From Nitratireductor sp. XY-223 (lineage in GTDB: Bacteria > Pseudomonadota > Alphaproteobacteria > Rhizobiales > Rhizobiaceae), in NCBI RefSeq assembly GCF_004959855.1, contig NZ_SPNT01000003.1:248001-312000 (forward strand): a stretch of 64,000 bases of DNA, given 5' to 3'. The notes beneath the pieces were generated by a model that saw only the letters and a list, made by a program, of their open reading frames with translations, had not been told where the DNA came from and did not search any database. Made by a program: the position numbers and the translations under genes. Of the stretch, positions 7,446-17,714 are shown piece by piece (positions within the stretch are counted from its first letter, which is position 1; every line of letters begins with the position of its first letter).

Positions 7446-9323
7446 CTATTGTGAAGCATTTTCATATTCTGCGGAAAGTAAAAGCCACTGCTCCTCGGCT
7501 TCGGCGAGTTGCAATTGTGCATCGCTGCGCTCCTTGGCCTTCTGCGCCGCCTTTTCCGGGGATTTTTCGTAGATCGAAGGATCCGCCAGCTCGGCATCCA
7601 GTCGCTGAATCAGTTCTTCAAGCTGCGCCGTCAAGGATTCGATTTCATTGATCTTTTTCTTCAGCGGTGCAAGCGCCATGCGGCGGTCCGCGGCGGCGCG
7701 GCGCTGGTCGGCCTTCGATGTGCCGCCGGGCGTTTCCCTTTGACGCCCCTGACTGCGTGCGCCGGTGACGACAAGGGTGCGGTAGTCGTCCAGGTCGCCG
7801 TCATAGCTCGAAACGGTCCCGTCCTTTACCAGCCACAGCCGGTCAGCCGTCGCTTCGATGAGGTGCTGGTCGTGCGAAATCAGGATGACGGCGCCCTCGA
7901 AGCCGTTGAGCGCGTCGATCAGCGCCGACCGGCTGTCGATATCGAGATGGTTGGTCGGTTCGTCCAGGATCATCAAATGCGGCCCGTCGAAGGTCGCAAG
8001 GCCCATCATGAGCCGCGCTTTCTCGCCGCCCGACAGGTCGCGGGCAGGGGTGTCCATTTTCTCCGTCGACAGTCCCATCTGCGCCACCCGGGACCGGACT
8101 TCGGCCTCCGGCGCGTCGGGCAACAGCTCGCGTACGTGCTGATAGGCGCTCGCCGACGGTTTGAGATCGTCGATCTGGTGCTGCGCGAAATAGCCGATCT
8201 TCAGGTTCGGCGCACTGGACAAGGTGCCGCCGTCGGGCCGCAGCTTTCCCGATATCAGCTTGGCGAAGGTCGACTTGCCGTTGCCGTTGGCGCCGAGCAG
8301 GGCGATCCGGTCGTCGTTGTCGATGCGCAGGTCGAGCTTGCCGAGTACCGGGTTTCCCGGCCGATAGCCGACGGATGCCCGCTCCAGCACGACAATGGGC
8401 GAGGCAGGCTGTTTTTTCGGCTTGGGAAAGGCAAAGCCCTGCTGGTGCTCCGCGACGACCGCTGAGATGTCGCCGAGGCGCTCGATCGCCTTGAGCCGCG
8501 ATTGGGCCTGGCGCGCCTTCGAGGCCTTGTATCGGAAGCGCTCGACGAAGGCCTCCATGTGCTTGCGTCTTGCCTGCTGCTTTTCGCGCGCCTTCATCTG
8601 CAGTTCGCGTGCCGCCGCACGCTGGCGCTCGAACTGGTCGAACGGTCCGCGGTAGAATGCGAGCTTCTTTTGTTCCAGATGCACGATGGCGTTGACAGCC
8701 CGGTTCAGCAGGTCGCGGTCGTGGCTGATGATGATGACCGTGTACGGATAGCGGCGCACATAGTCTTCAAGCCACAGCGTGCCTTCGAGATCGAGATAGT
8801 TCGTCGGCTCGTCGAGCAGCAGCAGATCGGGCTGTGCGAAAAGAACCGCGGCGAGGGCGACACGCATGCGCCAACCGCCGGAGAAGCTCGAGGCCGGGCG
8901 CTTTTGCGCCTCGTTATCGAAACCAAGCCCCGACAGGATGCTGGCGGCACGCGCTTCGGCCGAGTGTGCGCCGATGTCGGTAAGCCGCGCCTGAATTTCG
9001 GCGATCCGGTGCGGATCCGTCGCCGTATCGGCTTCCTGGAGCAGCGCGACACGCTCGGTGTCGGCCTGCAGCACAATGTCGATCAGCGGCTCCTCTGTAC
9101 CCGGTGCTTCCTGCGCGACCTGTCCGATGCGGCAGTTCCTGGGCAGGCTGACCGAGCCCGTCTCGGCAGCAAGATCGCCGCTGATGACGCGGAACAGTGT
9201 CGATTTACCGGCGCCGTTGCGGCCGACGAAGCCAGCCTTTGTCCCTTCCGGCAGCGTCAGGGAGGCATGGTCGATCAGCAGGCGCCCGGCAATGCGGGCT
9301 GAAAGGTCCGAGATGGTCAGCAT
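7446..9323 (-). CDS. ABC-F family ATPase (ribosome-associated translation factor type)
   Basis: A 625-residue cytoplasmic protein with two fused nucleotide-binding domains and no membrane segments, the layout of ABC-F proteins (Uup/YheS/EttA group) that act on ribosomes. The first domain has GRNGAGKS (34-41), FSGGW and LLLDEPTNYLD. The second has GANGNGKS, LSGGE and LILDEPTNHLD. An arginine/lysine-rich linker (the ARM/P-site tether region) lies between them. The C-terminus (about residues 540-620) is a charged coiled coil, as in Uup/YheS. It is a single gene with a terminator downstream. The exact subfamily was not resolved. Confidence 0.93.
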   Translation of the reverse strand: MLTISDLSARIAGRLLIDHASLTLPEGTKAGFVGRNGAGKSTLFRVISGDLAAETGSVSLPRNCRIGQVAQEAPGTEEPLIDIVLQADTERVALLQEADTATDPHRIAEIQARLTDIGAHSAEARAASILSGLGFDNEAQKRPASSFSGGWRMRVALAAVLFAQPDLLLLDEPTNYLDLEGTLWLEDYVRRYPYTVIIISHDRDLLNRAVNAIVHLEQKKLAFYRGPFDQFERQRAAARELQMKAREKQQARRKHMEAFVERFRYKASKARQAQSRLKAIERLGDISAVVAEHQQGFAFPKPKKQPASPIVVLERASVGYRPGNPVLGKLDLRIDNDDRIALLGANGNGKSTFAKLISGKLRPDGGTLSSAPNLKIGYFAQHQIDDLKPSASAYQHVRELLPDAPEAEVRSRVAQMGLSTEKMDTPARDLSGGEKARLMMGLATFDGPHLMILDEPTNHLDIDSRSALIDALNGFEGAVILISHDQHLIEATADRLWLVKDGTVSSYDGDLDDYRTLVVTGARSQGRQRETPGGTSKADQRRAAADRRMALAPLKKKINEIESLTAQLEELIQRLDAELADPSIYEKSPEKAAQKAKERSDAQLQLAEAEEQWLLLSAEYENASQ

Positions 9324-9371
9324 TCCCGCTTATTGGATCGGCGGCGGCCTGATGGCAAGCGTAAAATGCGT

Positions 9372-10274
9372 CTAGGCGCTGGTGCGCGTCGCGAATTCCG
9401 ATGCGTAGTGATCGCGCTGCAGCCGCGCCGCCGTCACGGAGTTCCTCAACAGCGTGGCGACGGTCACCGGTCCGACGCCGCCGGGCACGGGCGTGATCCA
9501 GCCGGCTACTTCTGCGCAACTTTCGAATTCGGCATCGCCGACCACCTTTGGGCCATCGGCCGTGTCGATCTGGTTGATGCCGATATCGATGAGCACCGCT
9601 CCGGGCTTGAGCATGTTGCCGGTCACCAGACCCGGCTTGCCGACGGCGACAAAGACCGCGTCCGCTGAGCGCGAATGCATGGCGATGTTGCGTGTCTCGT
9701 GGTGGCAGACCGTCACCGTGGCGCCCTGGGCCATCAGGAGGAAGGCGATCGGCTTGCCGACGATGGCCGAGTGGCCGATGACGGTGACCTCGAGGCCTTC
9801 GAGATTGACGCCCGTCGACTTCAGCAACTCGACCGCCGCAACCGCCGTGCAGGGTCCCATTTTCAGATCGTTGTAGACGATGTCGCCGATATTGGACGGG
9901 TGCATGCCCTCGACATCCTTGAGCGGATGTATTGTCCGCTGCAATCGCCGCGCCGTCAGATGTTCCGGCGTCGGCCGCTGCATGATAATGCCGCTGACGC
10001 GCGGATCGGTATTGAGGCCCTGGATGATGCCGAGCAATTCGTCGCGGCCGATATCCTCGTGGTAGTGGCGCGCCTCGAACGCGATACCGGTCTTTTCGGC
10101 GGCCTTCTGTTGATTGCGGACGTAAAGCGCCGACGCCTCGGCATCGCCGATCGAGATGGACACCAGCTTGACCGGCCAGCCCTCTTTTTTCAGCGCCTCC
10201 ACATCGGACGCGACTTCCTTGCGGATATCGGCGGCAATCGTCCTGCCGTTGAGCAGCTTGTACGAATTGGGCAT
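9372..10274 (-). CDS. folD: FolD: methylenetetrahydrofolate dehydrogenase/cyclohydrolase
   Basis: A bifunctional one-carbon enzyme interconverting 5,10-methylene-, methenyl- and 10-formyl-tetrahydrofolate with NADP. It shows the YVRNQQKAAEKTGI active-site region (Tyr and Lys), the IIMQRPTPEHL substrate segment, the VIGHSAIVGKP Rossmann region and the C-terminal PVPGGVGPVTVATLL signature. The frame is open further upstream, but the ATG at 10274 (MPNSYKLL) gives 300 residues, the usual FolD length, and avoids an Arg-rich extension unlike the family. Confidence 0.95.
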   Translation of the reverse strand: MPNSYKLLNGRTIAADIRKEVASDVEALKKEGWPVKLVSISIGDAEASALYVRNQQKAAEKTGIAFEARHYHEDIGRDELLGIIQGLNTDPRVSGIIMQRPTPEHLTARRLQRTIHPLKDVEGMHPSNIGDIVYNDLKMGPCTAVAAVELLKSTGVNLEGLEVTVIGHSAIVGKPIAFLLMAQGATVTVCHHETRNIAMHSRSADAVFVAVGKPGLVTGNMLKPGAVLIDIGINQIDTADGPKVVGDAEFESCAEVAGWITPVPGGVGPVTVATLLRNSVTAARLQRDHYASEFATRTSA

Positions 10275-10494
10275 CGGTTTGGCCTCCCTCACTTCGGGCA
10301 CAATCATAGTGCGGTCGCGCGCAACAATAACAGCCCCAATTGCGGCGCCTGCTGGAGCCAATGCGTCTGCCCCGCGCCGGGTCCGATTGAAATCGGCGAC
10401 AGGGTAGCGCCGGTGACGGAACATATTGAACCGCCGGTCAAAAAGGGCACAATGCCGCAACATTCATCCAACCGGAATTTGAGCGGAGCAATCG

Positions 10495-11187
10495 ATGACC
10501 ATCACGCTTTACGAGTTGACCGGCCGGGACGCGGCGCGGCCCTTCAGTCCCCATTGCTGGAAGACGGTCATGTCGCTGGCGCACAAGGGTCTTGAGTTCG
10601 AGCGTTCTCCGGTTCCCTTTACGGGCGTGCCCGAGGTTGAGAACCGGTTCGGCAAGACAGTGCCGGTGCTGCGTGACGGCGACAGGGTGATATCCGATTC
10701 CTTCGACATCGCGCTCTACCTCGAAGAAGCCTATCCGGACCGGCCGACGCTCTTCGCGGGCGAGGGCGGCATCGCGCTCTCGCGTTTCGTCGAGGCCTGG
10801 ACCATGACACAGATCCACACGACCATCGGCGGGCGGCTCCTCCTGGATATCCACGCGATGCTGGAGCCGCAGGACCAGGCCTATTTCCGTCAGAGCCGCG
10901 AGGCCCGCTTCGGCAAGTCCCTCGAGGAGGTGGTCGAGGCAGGCGCCGAACGCGTCAGGGAATTCGCGGCCAAGCTCGAACCATTGCGGCTGATGCTCGG
11001 GCGGCAGCCCTTCATCGGCGGCGAGGGGCCGCTGTTTGCCGACTACATCGTCTTCGGCGCCTTTCAATGGGCACGGGTCTGCTCCGCCGAGCAGTTGCTG
11101 GAACCCGACGATCCGGTTGCCCAGTGGTTCGGGCGCTGCCTCGATCTGCATGGCGGAACCGGCCGTTCGGTGGCGGCCGCCGCCTGA
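10495..11187 (+). CDS. Glutathione S-transferase family protein
   Basis: A 230-residue protein with an N-terminal thioredoxin-like GST domain (TLYELTGRD, then FSPHCWKT where Ser/Cys would face glutathione; [23 protein letters not shown] is the cis-Pro and glutathione-binding region). An all-helical C-terminal domain follows. It resembles the beta-etherase/omega-like GSTs of alphaproteobacteria, but the substrate is unknown. It is divergent from folD with a 220-base gap and is followed by ndk. Confidence 0.9.
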   Translation: MTITLYELTGRDAARPFSPHCWKTVMSLAHKGLEFERSPVPFTGVPEVENRFGKTVPVLRDGDRVISDSFDIALYLEEAYPDRPTLFAGEGGIALSRFVEAWTMTQIHTTIGGRLLLDIHAMLEPQDQAYFRQSREARFGKSLEEVVEAGAERVREFAAKLEPLRLMLGRQPFIGGEGPLFADYIVFGAFQWARVCSAEQLLEPDDPVAQWFGRCLDLHGGTGRSVAAAA

Positions 11188-11309
11188 GCATTCGGCGGGG
11201 CCGGCGGCAGGCATCGATGGATACGCCTGGCCGGGCCCTTGTCTTGCCCGTCCGGCAAGGCTATAGAGCGCGCAAATCCCCCGCAAACAAATGCAAGGAC
11301 AAGAATTTC

Positions 11310-11732
11310 ATGGCGATCGAACGCACCTTTTCGATGATCAAGCCCGATGCCACAAAGCGCAACCTGACCGGAGAAATAACCCGGATGTTCGAGGAGGCCG
11401 GCCTGAAGGTCGTCGCTTCGAAACGTGTCTGGATGAGCCTGCGGGAAGCGGAAGGCTTCTACGCCGTGCACAGGGAGCGTCCCTTTTTTGGCGAACTGAC
11501 CGAGTTCATGTCCTCCGGCCCGACTGTCGTCCAGGTGCTCGAGGGCGAGAACGCGATTGCCAGGAACCGCGAGATCATGGGTGCGACCAACCCGGCTGAC
11601 GCCGCCGAGGGCACGATCCGCAAGAAATACGCCTTGTCGATCGGCGAGAACTCCGTTCACGGTTCCGACGCGCCGGAAACGGCAGCCGAGGAGATCGCCT
11701 ACTGGTTCTCCGGCACAGAGATCGTCGGCTGA
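11310..11732 (+). CDS. ndk: Nucleoside diphosphate kinase
   Basis: A 140-residue enzyme moving gamma-phosphates between nucleoside triphosphates and diphosphates by way of a phosphohistidine. It shows [13 protein letters not shown] at the N-terminus, [11 protein letters not shown], and NSVHGSD with the catalytic histidine. The frame is open upstream, but the ATG at 11310 after an AAGGA site gives the standard length. A hairpin terminator follows at 11753. Confidence 0.98.
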   Translation: MAIERTFSMIKPDATKRNLTGEITRMFEEAGLKVVASKRVWMSLREAEGFYAVHRERPFFGELTEFMSSGPTVVQVLEGENAIARNREIMGATNPADAAEGTIRKKYALSIGENSVHGSDAPETAAEEIAYWFSGTEIVG

Positions 11733-11752
11733 AATTCAGCAAGATATCATTG

Positions 11753-11780
11753 GCCGTCGCCGCACCGGCGGCGGCTTTTT
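11753..11780 (+). terminator. Rho-independent terminator after ndk
   Basis: A 10-bp GC-rich stem (11753-11762 with 11766-11775, one G-T wobble) with a three-base loop, followed by TTTTT. It sits between ndk and the convergent moaE gene. Confidence 0.88.
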
Positions 11781-12242
11781 CTAGCGCCAGCGCTCCAGCG
11801 CGTCCTGATCGGTATCGCGCGCATCCACCCAGGCGCCCTCGCTGCCGTCCTTGCGGATTTCGCGTTTCCAGAACGGCGCTTTTGATTTCATGAAGTCCAT
11901 CAGGAAGGCGGCGCCGTCGAAAGCGGCCTGTCGGTGCTGCGAGGCGGCGACGACGAGAACGATGTTCTCGCCCGGCGCGATCTTCCCGAAGCGGTGAATG
12001 ACGGTGATGCCGTCGAGCGGCCAGCGTTGGCACGCCTCGTCGGCGATGCGCCGCATTTCGGCTTCGGCCATGCCCGGATAGTGTTCGAGTTCCAGCGCCG
12101 CCAGCGCACCGTCCTCGTCGCGGCACAGCCCGGTGAAGCTGACGACCGCGCCGATATCGCGCCTGCCGCGTGTCAGCGCGGCGATCTCGGCCTGCTGGTC
12201 GAAATCCTCCGCCTGGACGCGTATCGTCGGCTCGCCCGGCAC
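11781..12242 (-). CDS. moaE: MoaE: molybdopterin synthase catalytic subunit
   Basis: A 153-residue large subunit that transfers sulfur from MoaD thiocarboxylate to precursor Z, making molybdopterin. Recognised features are VSFTGLCRDE, LELEHYPGMAEAE, VIHRFGKIAPGE and the Lys-rich KSKAPFWKRE catalytic region. The start is GTG at 12242, directly after the moaD stop (3 bases between stop and start). It forms the last gene of pgsA-moaD-moaE. Confidence 0.95.
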   Translation of the reverse strand: MPGEPTIRVQAEDFDQQAEIAALTRGRRDIGAVVSFTGLCRDEDGALAALELEHYPGMAEAEMRRIADEACQRWPLDGITVIHRFGKIAPGENIVLVVAASQHRQAAFDGAAFLMDFMKSKAPFWKREIRKDGSEGAWVDARDTDQDALERWR

Positions 12243-12245
12243 GGC

Positions 12246-12500
12246 TCAGCCCCCGGTCATGGGCGGGAACAGCGCGATCTCGCGCGCGCCGCCGATCGGG
12301 TCCCCGTGCTGGCGGTGTTCCTGGTTGATCGCCACGTGGATGACTTCCGGAACCTCCAGGGCAAGCGCGTATTCCTCGCCGCGTGTTCTGAGGTGGCCGA
12401 TCAGATCGGCAACGGTATCGATGCCTTCGGGCAGCTCGATATTCTCTTCGCTCTTGCCGATGCGCTCGCGGATCCAGGCGAAATAGACCAGCTTGACCAT
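12246..12500 (-). CDS. moaD: MoaD: molybdopterin synthase sulfur carrier subunit
   Basis: An 84-residue ubiquitin-like protein ending in Gly-Gly (PPMTGG), the residue pair adenylated and thiocarboxylated by MoeB-type enzymes. Its N-terminus (VKLVYFAWIRERIG) is typical. The ATG overlaps the pgsA stop by one base (TGATG), showing translational coupling. It is followed by moaE. Confidence 0.94.
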   Translation of the reverse strand: MVKLVYFAWIRERIGKSEENIELPEGIDTVADLIGHLRTRGEEYALALEVPEVIHVAINQEHRQHGDPIGGAREIALFPPMTGG

Positions 12501-13084
12501 CAGTCCTCCACAACATGTTTGAGACCGGCGCGAAAGTAATCGTAGCCGGTATAGATCGTGATCAGCGCCGCGATCCACAACAGTCCGATGCCGATTGCCG
12601 TTGTATGCGGTATGTAAACCTCGCCGGCCGGTCCGGCCAGCAGGAAGCCGATGGCGATCATCTGCACGGTGGTCTTCCATTTTGCGATCCACGTAACGGG
12701 CACCGACACCTTCAGTTCGGCAAGGTATTCGCGCAGGCCCGAAACCAGGATTTCGCGGCAAAGGATGATGATCGCCGCCCATATGGTCCATCCGGCGATC
12801 GTTCCGTCCGCTGCCAGCAGGAGCAGGATCGACGATACCAGCAGCTTGTCGGCAATCGGATCGAGCATGCGGCCGATATTGGAGGTCTGGTTCCAGATCC
12901 GCGCGAGATAGCCGTCGAAGAAATCGGTTATCGACGCGACGATATAGAGCGCCAGCGCGCTCCAGCGCGCCAGATCGGATCCGTGCAGGCGTCCCTCGAC
13001 AAAGAAGCACAGGACGATCAGAGGCACCGCTGCAATGCGCCCGTAGGTCAAAAGATTGGGAATATTGTAGGTGTGCGATGCCAT
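12500..13084 (-). CDS. pgsA: PgsA: CDP-diacylglycerol-glycerol-3-phosphate phosphatidyltransferase
   Basis: A 194-residue inner-membrane enzyme that makes phosphatidylglycerophosphate. It carries the CDP-alcohol phosphotransferase motif D-G-x2-A-R-x8-G-x3-D-x3-D (from DFFDGYLAR to DPIADK), NIPNLLTYGR at the N-terminus and several hydrophobic segments. It is first in the pgsA-moaD-moaE set, downstream of uvrC; uvrC-pgsA-moaD-moaE is a common order in rhizobia. Confidence 0.93.
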   Translation of the reverse strand: MASHTYNIPNLLTYGRIAAVPLIVLCFFVEGRLHGSDLARWSALALYIVASITDFFDGYLARIWNQTSNIGRMLDPIADKLLVSSILLLLAADGTIAGWTIWAAIIILCREILVSGLREYLAELKVSVPVTWIAKWKTTVQMIAIGFLLAGPAGEVYIPHTTAIGIGLLWIAALITIYTGYDYFRAGLKHVVED

Positions 13085-13170
13085 GGGGCCTCATCTGCTC
13101 GAAGTCGCCACCATACAAATAGGGCTGTTGCCGCGGCGTCAACAATCAATCTGGAGAAACGCCGGCCTGC

Positions 13171-15195
13171 TCAGCCGGCCGCGTCCTCGTGGAAATGGTC
13201 GTAGATCAATTGCGCCATCGCCTCGGAGATGCCCTCGACGCTGCGAAGATCCTCGATCCCGGCACGCGAAACGGCCTTTGCCGTTCCGAAATGATGCAGC
13301 AGCGAACGTTTCCGGGCGGGCCCGATGCCGGCGATCTCGTCCAGCGGGTTGGCGGTCATTTCCTTCTTTCGCCGGGCCCGGTGGGTACCGATGGCGAACC
13401 GGTGCGCCTCGTCGCGCATGCGCTGGACAAAATACAGGACCGGATCGCGCGGCGGCAGCGAGAACGCCTTCCTTCCGGCGGAAAAGAACCGCTCGCGGCC
13501 CGCATCCCGGTCGACGCCCTTGGCAACGCCGATGACCGCGACGCTGTCCGCAAGATCGAGGTCATCGAGCGCGGCCCTGACCGAAGACAGCTGACCCTGG
13601 CCCCCGTCGATGAGAAGGACATCGGGCCACACTGGCACGGCCGTGTCCAGTTTGTCCTCGCCGTCGTCGGGCGCGTCGGCGCCGGTATCGTCAGGCTGCG
13701 GTAGTCCGTGCTCTTTCACCAGCCGCGAGAACCGCCGCTGTATGACTTCGCGCATCATGCCGAAATCGTCTCCCGGCGTCAGGTCCTTCGATTTGATGTT
13801 GAACTTGCGGTACTGGTTTTTGACGAAACCGTCCGGCCCGGCGACGATCATGCAGCCGACGGCATTCGTACCCATGATGTGCGAGTTGTCGTAGACCTCG
13901 ATGCGCCGCGGTGCCCTTTCGAGGCCGAAGACGTCGGCAAATCCCTTCAAAAGGCTCGCCTGCGTCGACGTCTCCGCCAGCCGCCGGTTATGCGCGTCTT
14001 TGGCGTTGATCAGGGCGTGGTCCATCAGGTCGCGCTTTTCGCCGCGTTTCGGCACGTTGATCGCGACCTTGTGGCCGGCCCGCAGCGACAGTGCTTCCGA
14101 AAGCAGATCCTGCTCAGACACGGCCTCCGAGATCAGGATCTGCCTGGGGCAGGGCTTGTCGTCATAGAACTGCGACAGGAAGGCCTCGAGGATTTCCGCC
14201 GGCGACAGCGACGCATCGGCCTTCGGGAAATAGGCGCGGTTGCCCCAGTTCTGCCCGGTGCGGAAGAAGAACACCTGGATGCAGCTCATGCCGCCTTCCT
14301 GGTGGATGGCAAAGACGTCCGCTTCCTCGACGGTGTTCGGATTGATTCCCTGATGGCTCTGCACGTGCGACAGCGCCGCGAGCCGGTCGCGGTAGATGGC
14401 CGCCCGCTCGAAATCCAGCGCCTCGGATGCTTCCTGCATCGCCCCGGACATGGCGGCCTTGACCTTCTGGCTCCTGCCGGAAAGGAAGTCCTTGGCCTCG
14501 GCAACCATCGCCGCGTAGTCCCCGTCCGAGACCTCGCCGGTGCACGGCGCCGCGCAGCGCTTGATCTGGTAGAGCAGGCAAGGACGCGTGCGGCTCTCGT
14601 ACATGGAATCCGTGCAGGTGCGCAGCAGGAAGGCCCGCTGCAGCGAATTGATCGTCCGGTCGACGGCCTGCGCCGAGGCGAAGGGGCCGAAATAGGATCC
14701 CTTGCGGGACCGGGCGCCGCGGTGCTTGTAGATGCCCGATGGCAGTCCGTCCTCCGTCAGCAGGATATAGGGAAACGACTTGTCGTCCCGCATGAGAACG
14801 TTGAACCGCGGCCGCAGCCGCTTGATGAGGTTGGCCTCCAGCAGCAGGGCCTCGGTCTCGGTGCGGGTGGTGACGAACTCCATATTGGTCGTCGCGCGCA
14901 CCATGCCGGCGATGCGGTTCGTGTGGCCGCGCCCCTGTGCGTAGGCCGTGACCCTTTTCTTCAGGCTTCGCGCCTTGCCGACATAAAGCACGTCGCCCTT
15001 GTCGTTCAGCATCCGGTAGACGCCCGGCGCGTTCGGAAGGATCTTGACGAGAGCCTGGATCAGCTCCGCGCCCTTGAGGCCCGAACCGGCACGTCCGCCG
15101 TCGTCCCAGCCGTCAATGCCGGCCGGCCGGTCTTTCGCATTACCGCGATCCGTGTCGACGACGCCATCGGGCGCCGCTTGATCCGCCTTCGCCAT
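13171..15195 (-). CDS. uvrC: UvrC: excinuclease ABC subunit C
   Basis: A 674-residue nucleotide excision repair nuclease that makes both incisions around UvrB-bound damage. It has a low-complexity N-terminal extension (about 45 residues), the GIY-YIG domain (APGVYRM...VLYVGKA), a UVR motif ([17 protein letters not shown]), the RNase H-like domain ([25 protein letters not shown]) and a C-terminal helix-hairpin-helix. An AAGGA site precedes the ATG. Confidence 0.97.
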   Translation of the reverse strand: MAKADQAAPDGVVDTDRGNAKDRPAGIDGWDDGGRAGSGLKGAELIQALVKILPNAPGVYRMLNDKGDVLYVGKARSLKKRVTAYAQGRGHTNRIAGMVRATTNMEFVTTRTETEALLLEANLIKRLRPRFNVLMRDDKSFPYILLTEDGLPSGIYKHRGARSRKGSYFGPFASAQAVDRTINSLQRAFLLRTCTDSMYESRTRPCLLYQIKRCAAPCTGEVSDGDYAAMVAEAKDFLSGRSQKVKAAMSGAMQEASEALDFERAAIYRDRLAALSHVQSHQGINPNTVEEADVFAIHQEGGMSCIQVFFFRTGQNWGNRAYFPKADASLSPAEILEAFLSQFYDDKPCPRQILISEAVSEQDLLSEALSLRAGHKVAINVPKRGEKRDLMDHALINAKDAHNRRLAETSTQASLLKGFADVFGLERAPRRIEVYDNSHIMGTNAVGCMIVAGPDGFVKNQYRKFNIKSKDLTPGDDFGMMREVIQRRFSRLVKEHGLPQPDDTGADAPDDGEDKLDTAVPVWPDVLLIDGGQGQLSSVRAALDDLDLADSVAVIGVAKGVDRDAGRERFFSAGRKAFSLPPRDPVLYFVQRMRDEAHRFAIGTHRARRKKEMTANPLDEIAGIGPARKRSLLHHFGTAKAVSRAGIEDLRSVEGISEAMAQLIYDHFHEDAAG

Positions 15196-15329
15196 CGGGT
15201 CCTTCCAGGGGTTTCAATGCCATTATGTGAGGCTGCGGCGACAGCCTGTCAAATGATGGCGCAACGCGGGGCGTGATGTTCCACACCGTTTTCGGATGTC
15301 GGGTGCGGCGGCGGCAGAGCGGACTTGAT

Positions 15330-16274
15330 CTAGAAAACCGCCACGACGTAGGTGATGAAAAGCGCAAGCATGATGAAACCGCCCCACCGGCTGATCGAAC
15401 GCGACATCAGCGCCAGGACGATGACCAGCGCGGTGACCGCGGCCATGATCCACATGTCGATCATGGTGATGCGTGCCGGTACGTAGAGCGGGTGAAGCAG
15501 GCTGGTGATGCCGAGTATGGCGCCGATATTGAATATGTTCGAACCGACGGCGTTGCCGATGGCGACCGCGCCGCTGCCGCGCCAGGCGGCCATGACCGTG
15601 GTGACGAGCTCGGGCAGGGACGTGCCGATCGCCACGATTGTCAGACCGATGATCGTTTCGGAGACGCCGAACAGGCGGGCGATGTCGACAGCGCCGTTGA
15701 CGGTGAGCTGGGCGCCCAGCGGCAAGCCGATCAGGCCGAACAGGAGATAGGCGACGATCCGGGAATTCTCCGCCGGCAGTTCGTCAAGTTCCTCGTGGTA
15801 GTCGCCTCCAAGCTGGGCCGATGCCAGGTCCTTGCGGGCGTGCACGAACTGCCAGCCGAGGAAAATTCCAAGCAGCGCGAGCAGCGCGAGCCCGTCGAGA
15901 TGCGTCAGCACGCCCGAACTCATCATGACCATCAGCACAACCGTCATGACGGCCATCACCAGCAGGCTGAACCCGATGCCGCCCTCCTTGCACGCGATCG
16001 GGGCAATGAGGGCCGGTGCACCCAGCACCAGAAGCACATTGGCGATATTCGAGCCGACGACATTGCCGATGGCGATGCCGTAGACGCCGGTGAATGCGGC
16101 CTTCAGCGACACGACCAGCTCCGGCGCCGACGTGCCGAAGGCAACGATTGTCAGGCCGATGATGAGCGGATTGATGCCGATTTTCTCGGCAAGCGCGACC
16201 GCCCCCCGAACCAGATAGTCTCCCGCGAAAATCAGAAGCGTCAGCCCGGCTATCAAAATGAGGAAACTGATCAT
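15330..16274 (-). CDS. Calcium/sodium antiporter (YrbG/CaxA family)
   Basis: A 314-residue inner-membrane cation exchanger with two inverted repeats. Each has the family motif pair: GTSAPELVVS with GNVVGSNIANV in the first half, and GTSLPELVTT with GNAVGSNIFNI in the second. These hold the ion-binding Glu and Asn residues. About ten hydrophobic segments are visible, with a charged loop between the halves. It is transcribed alone on the minus strand between a GST gene and uvrC. Confidence 0.93.
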   Translation of the reverse strand: MISFLILIAGLTLLIFAGDYLVRGAVALAEKIGINPLIIGLTIVAFGTSAPELVVSLKAAFTGVYGIAIGNVVGSNIANVLLVLGAPALIAPIACKEGGIGFSLLVMAVMTVVLMVMMSSGVLTHLDGLALLALLGIFLGWQFVHARKDLASAQLGGDYHEELDELPAENSRIVAYLLFGLIGLPLGAQLTVNGAVDIARLFGVSETIIGLTIVAIGTSLPELVTTVMAAWRGSGAVAIGNAVGSNIFNIGAILGITSLLHPLYVPARITMIDMWIMAAVTALVIVLALMSRSISRWGGFIMLALFITYVVAVF

Positions 16275-16403
16275 GAAAACAGGCGGTCCGGGCTTCAGGG
16301 ATTGGATTTTCGCAGTTTCTTGCGGTCCCCTGCATATAGGTTCGGGCGGTCGAAACGCAATGCTGTGGCGGCGAACTATCGCCGGGCGTTTTGCTTGGTC
16401 TGA

Positions 16404-16997
16404 TCAGCCTTTCGACTTGTACTCATCGTATTCGGGAAAGAATTTCGAGAATTTCCCGGGCCAGTTTTTCAGTTTTGGCCTGCCGCGCTCCCATTGTCCG
16501 TCAAAGCGCAGCGCCAGATAACCGATGAGGCTCGCCAGCGCGAAGTGGCCGCCATGCAGCTTCTTTGTCGTGCGTGGCAGGTTGTCATTGAGATAGTCCA
16601 GCGAACGCTCGATTTTCGACCACTGGCGGTCGAGCCAGGGCTGGTGCATTTTCTCCAGCGGGCGAAAGCGGTTCTCGTAGACCATCGCCAGAAGGCAGTC
16701 GGTGATGCCGTCGCAAAGCGCTTCCATCACTTCCGCTTCCGTCCTTTTGCCGGCATTGCGCGGATAGAGCTTCTTGCCGCTTTTTCGGTCGAGGAACTGC
16801 ATGATGGTCCGGCTGTCATAGACCGCCGTGTCACCGTCGATCAGTGTCGGAATCTTGCCGAGCGGATTGGCGTCGACCAGTTCCGCCGGATCGGCGTTGG
16901 TGTCCACGGCGACCGATTGCGCTTCAAGGCCGCAATAGCGCGCCGCCATTCGGACCTTGGCCGAATAGGGTGAAGCGGGTGCGTACAAAATCTTCAT
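16404..16997 (-). CDS. Glutathione S-transferase family protein
   Basis: A 197-residue protein with a thioredoxin-like N-terminal domain (KILYAPASPYSAKVRM, then GKIPTLIDGDTAVYDSRTI) and a helical C-terminal domain. The ATG at 16997 is chosen over one nine codons upstream, because an AAGGA site is correctly spaced for it and the protein then starts at the first beta strand. The second GST in this window; not closely similar to the one at 10495. Confidence 0.88.
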   Translation of the reverse strand: MKILYAPASPYSAKVRMAARYCGLEAQSVAVDTNADPAELVDANPLGKIPTLIDGDTAVYDSRTIMQFLDRKSGKKLYPRNAGKRTEAEVMEALCDGITDCLLAMVYENRFRPLEKMHQPWLDRQWSKIERSLDYLNDNLPRTTKKLHGGHFALASLIGYLALRFDGQWERGRPKLKNWPGKFSKFFPEYDEYKSKG

Positions 16998-17040
16998 CGG
17001 GCGGATCCTTCGATTGGTCTTCACGATTGTGTTCTGGAAA

Positions 17041-17697
17041 TCAGCGGTTGCGGGCTGGCGGCAGGACGATCGACGGGCGCTGGCATGCGCGGCGGTCGAC
17101 TTCCGGACACGAGCGATACTTGAGGTCCGTGGTCAGGCAAATGCGCACCTCGCGCAATCGGCGGCGATCGCAGGTCACGGCGACATGGTCTTCTGCAAGG
17201 CCCGGATTTGATTGCAGAAAGGCCCGCTCGATCTCGGCCGGCGACACGGTCCGGTATTGGCCCGGTTCCATTGCGAGGGACGGTATGGCGATGCGCTCAT
17301 GCGCGGCGCGGAGTGTATCGAAATATTCGGCCTGGGGCAGGCCGGAGCAACTGCCGTGCTTCTTCCACTGATGCCGGATCAGACCGCGGCTCGGCATGAT
17401 ATCGAGCAGCCGGTCCTCGATGTCTCTGCTGGTCCGCTCTATGTCTGCGCCGCAATATTCCGGATAGCCGTTCTCGAATTGCGGCCACAGCCCGTGCACG
17501 ATGAATTCGTAGCGGCGTGCGCTGTTGCACTGCTCGCGGTTGGCGCGCTCGCCCTCGGCCTCGCAATAGCTTGGCGACCAGGACAGGGAAAGAACGTAGA
17601 AATCGAAGCCGGACGCGCCCGACGGCGAGGCTTCGGTCGGCTGGTCGCAGCCGCAAAGCACCAGCATCCCGGCCAGGGCCAGGACGCGTATGCACAT
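17041..17697 (-). CDS. Ribonuclease T2 family protein, probable lipoprotein
   Basis: A 218-residue exported RNase T2. The first catalytic segment is FIVHGLWPQ (His68). The second is HQWKKHGSC (His109, Gln110, Lys113, His114), where the usual catalytic Glu after the His is Gln. The N-terminus is a hydrophobic leader with a possible lipobox ending Cys-Gly-Cys near residue 17, so lipoprotein anchoring is likely. Paired cysteines fit a periplasmic fold. It follows the small secreted gene at 17715 by 17 bases, so they probably share a transcript. Confidence 0.9.
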   Translation of the reverse strand: MCIRVLALAGMLVLCGCDQPTEASPSGASGFDFYVLSLSWSPSYCEAEGERANREQCNSARRYEFIVHGLWPQFENGYPEYCGADIERTSRDIEDRLLDIMPSRGLIRHQWKKHGSCSGLPQAEYFDTLRAAHERIAIPSLAMEPGQYRTVSPAEIERAFLQSNPGLAEDHVAVTCDRRRLREVRICLTTDLKYRSCPEVDRRACQRPSIVLPPARNR

Positions 17698-17714
17698 CGC
17701 TATCGCTGTTTCGC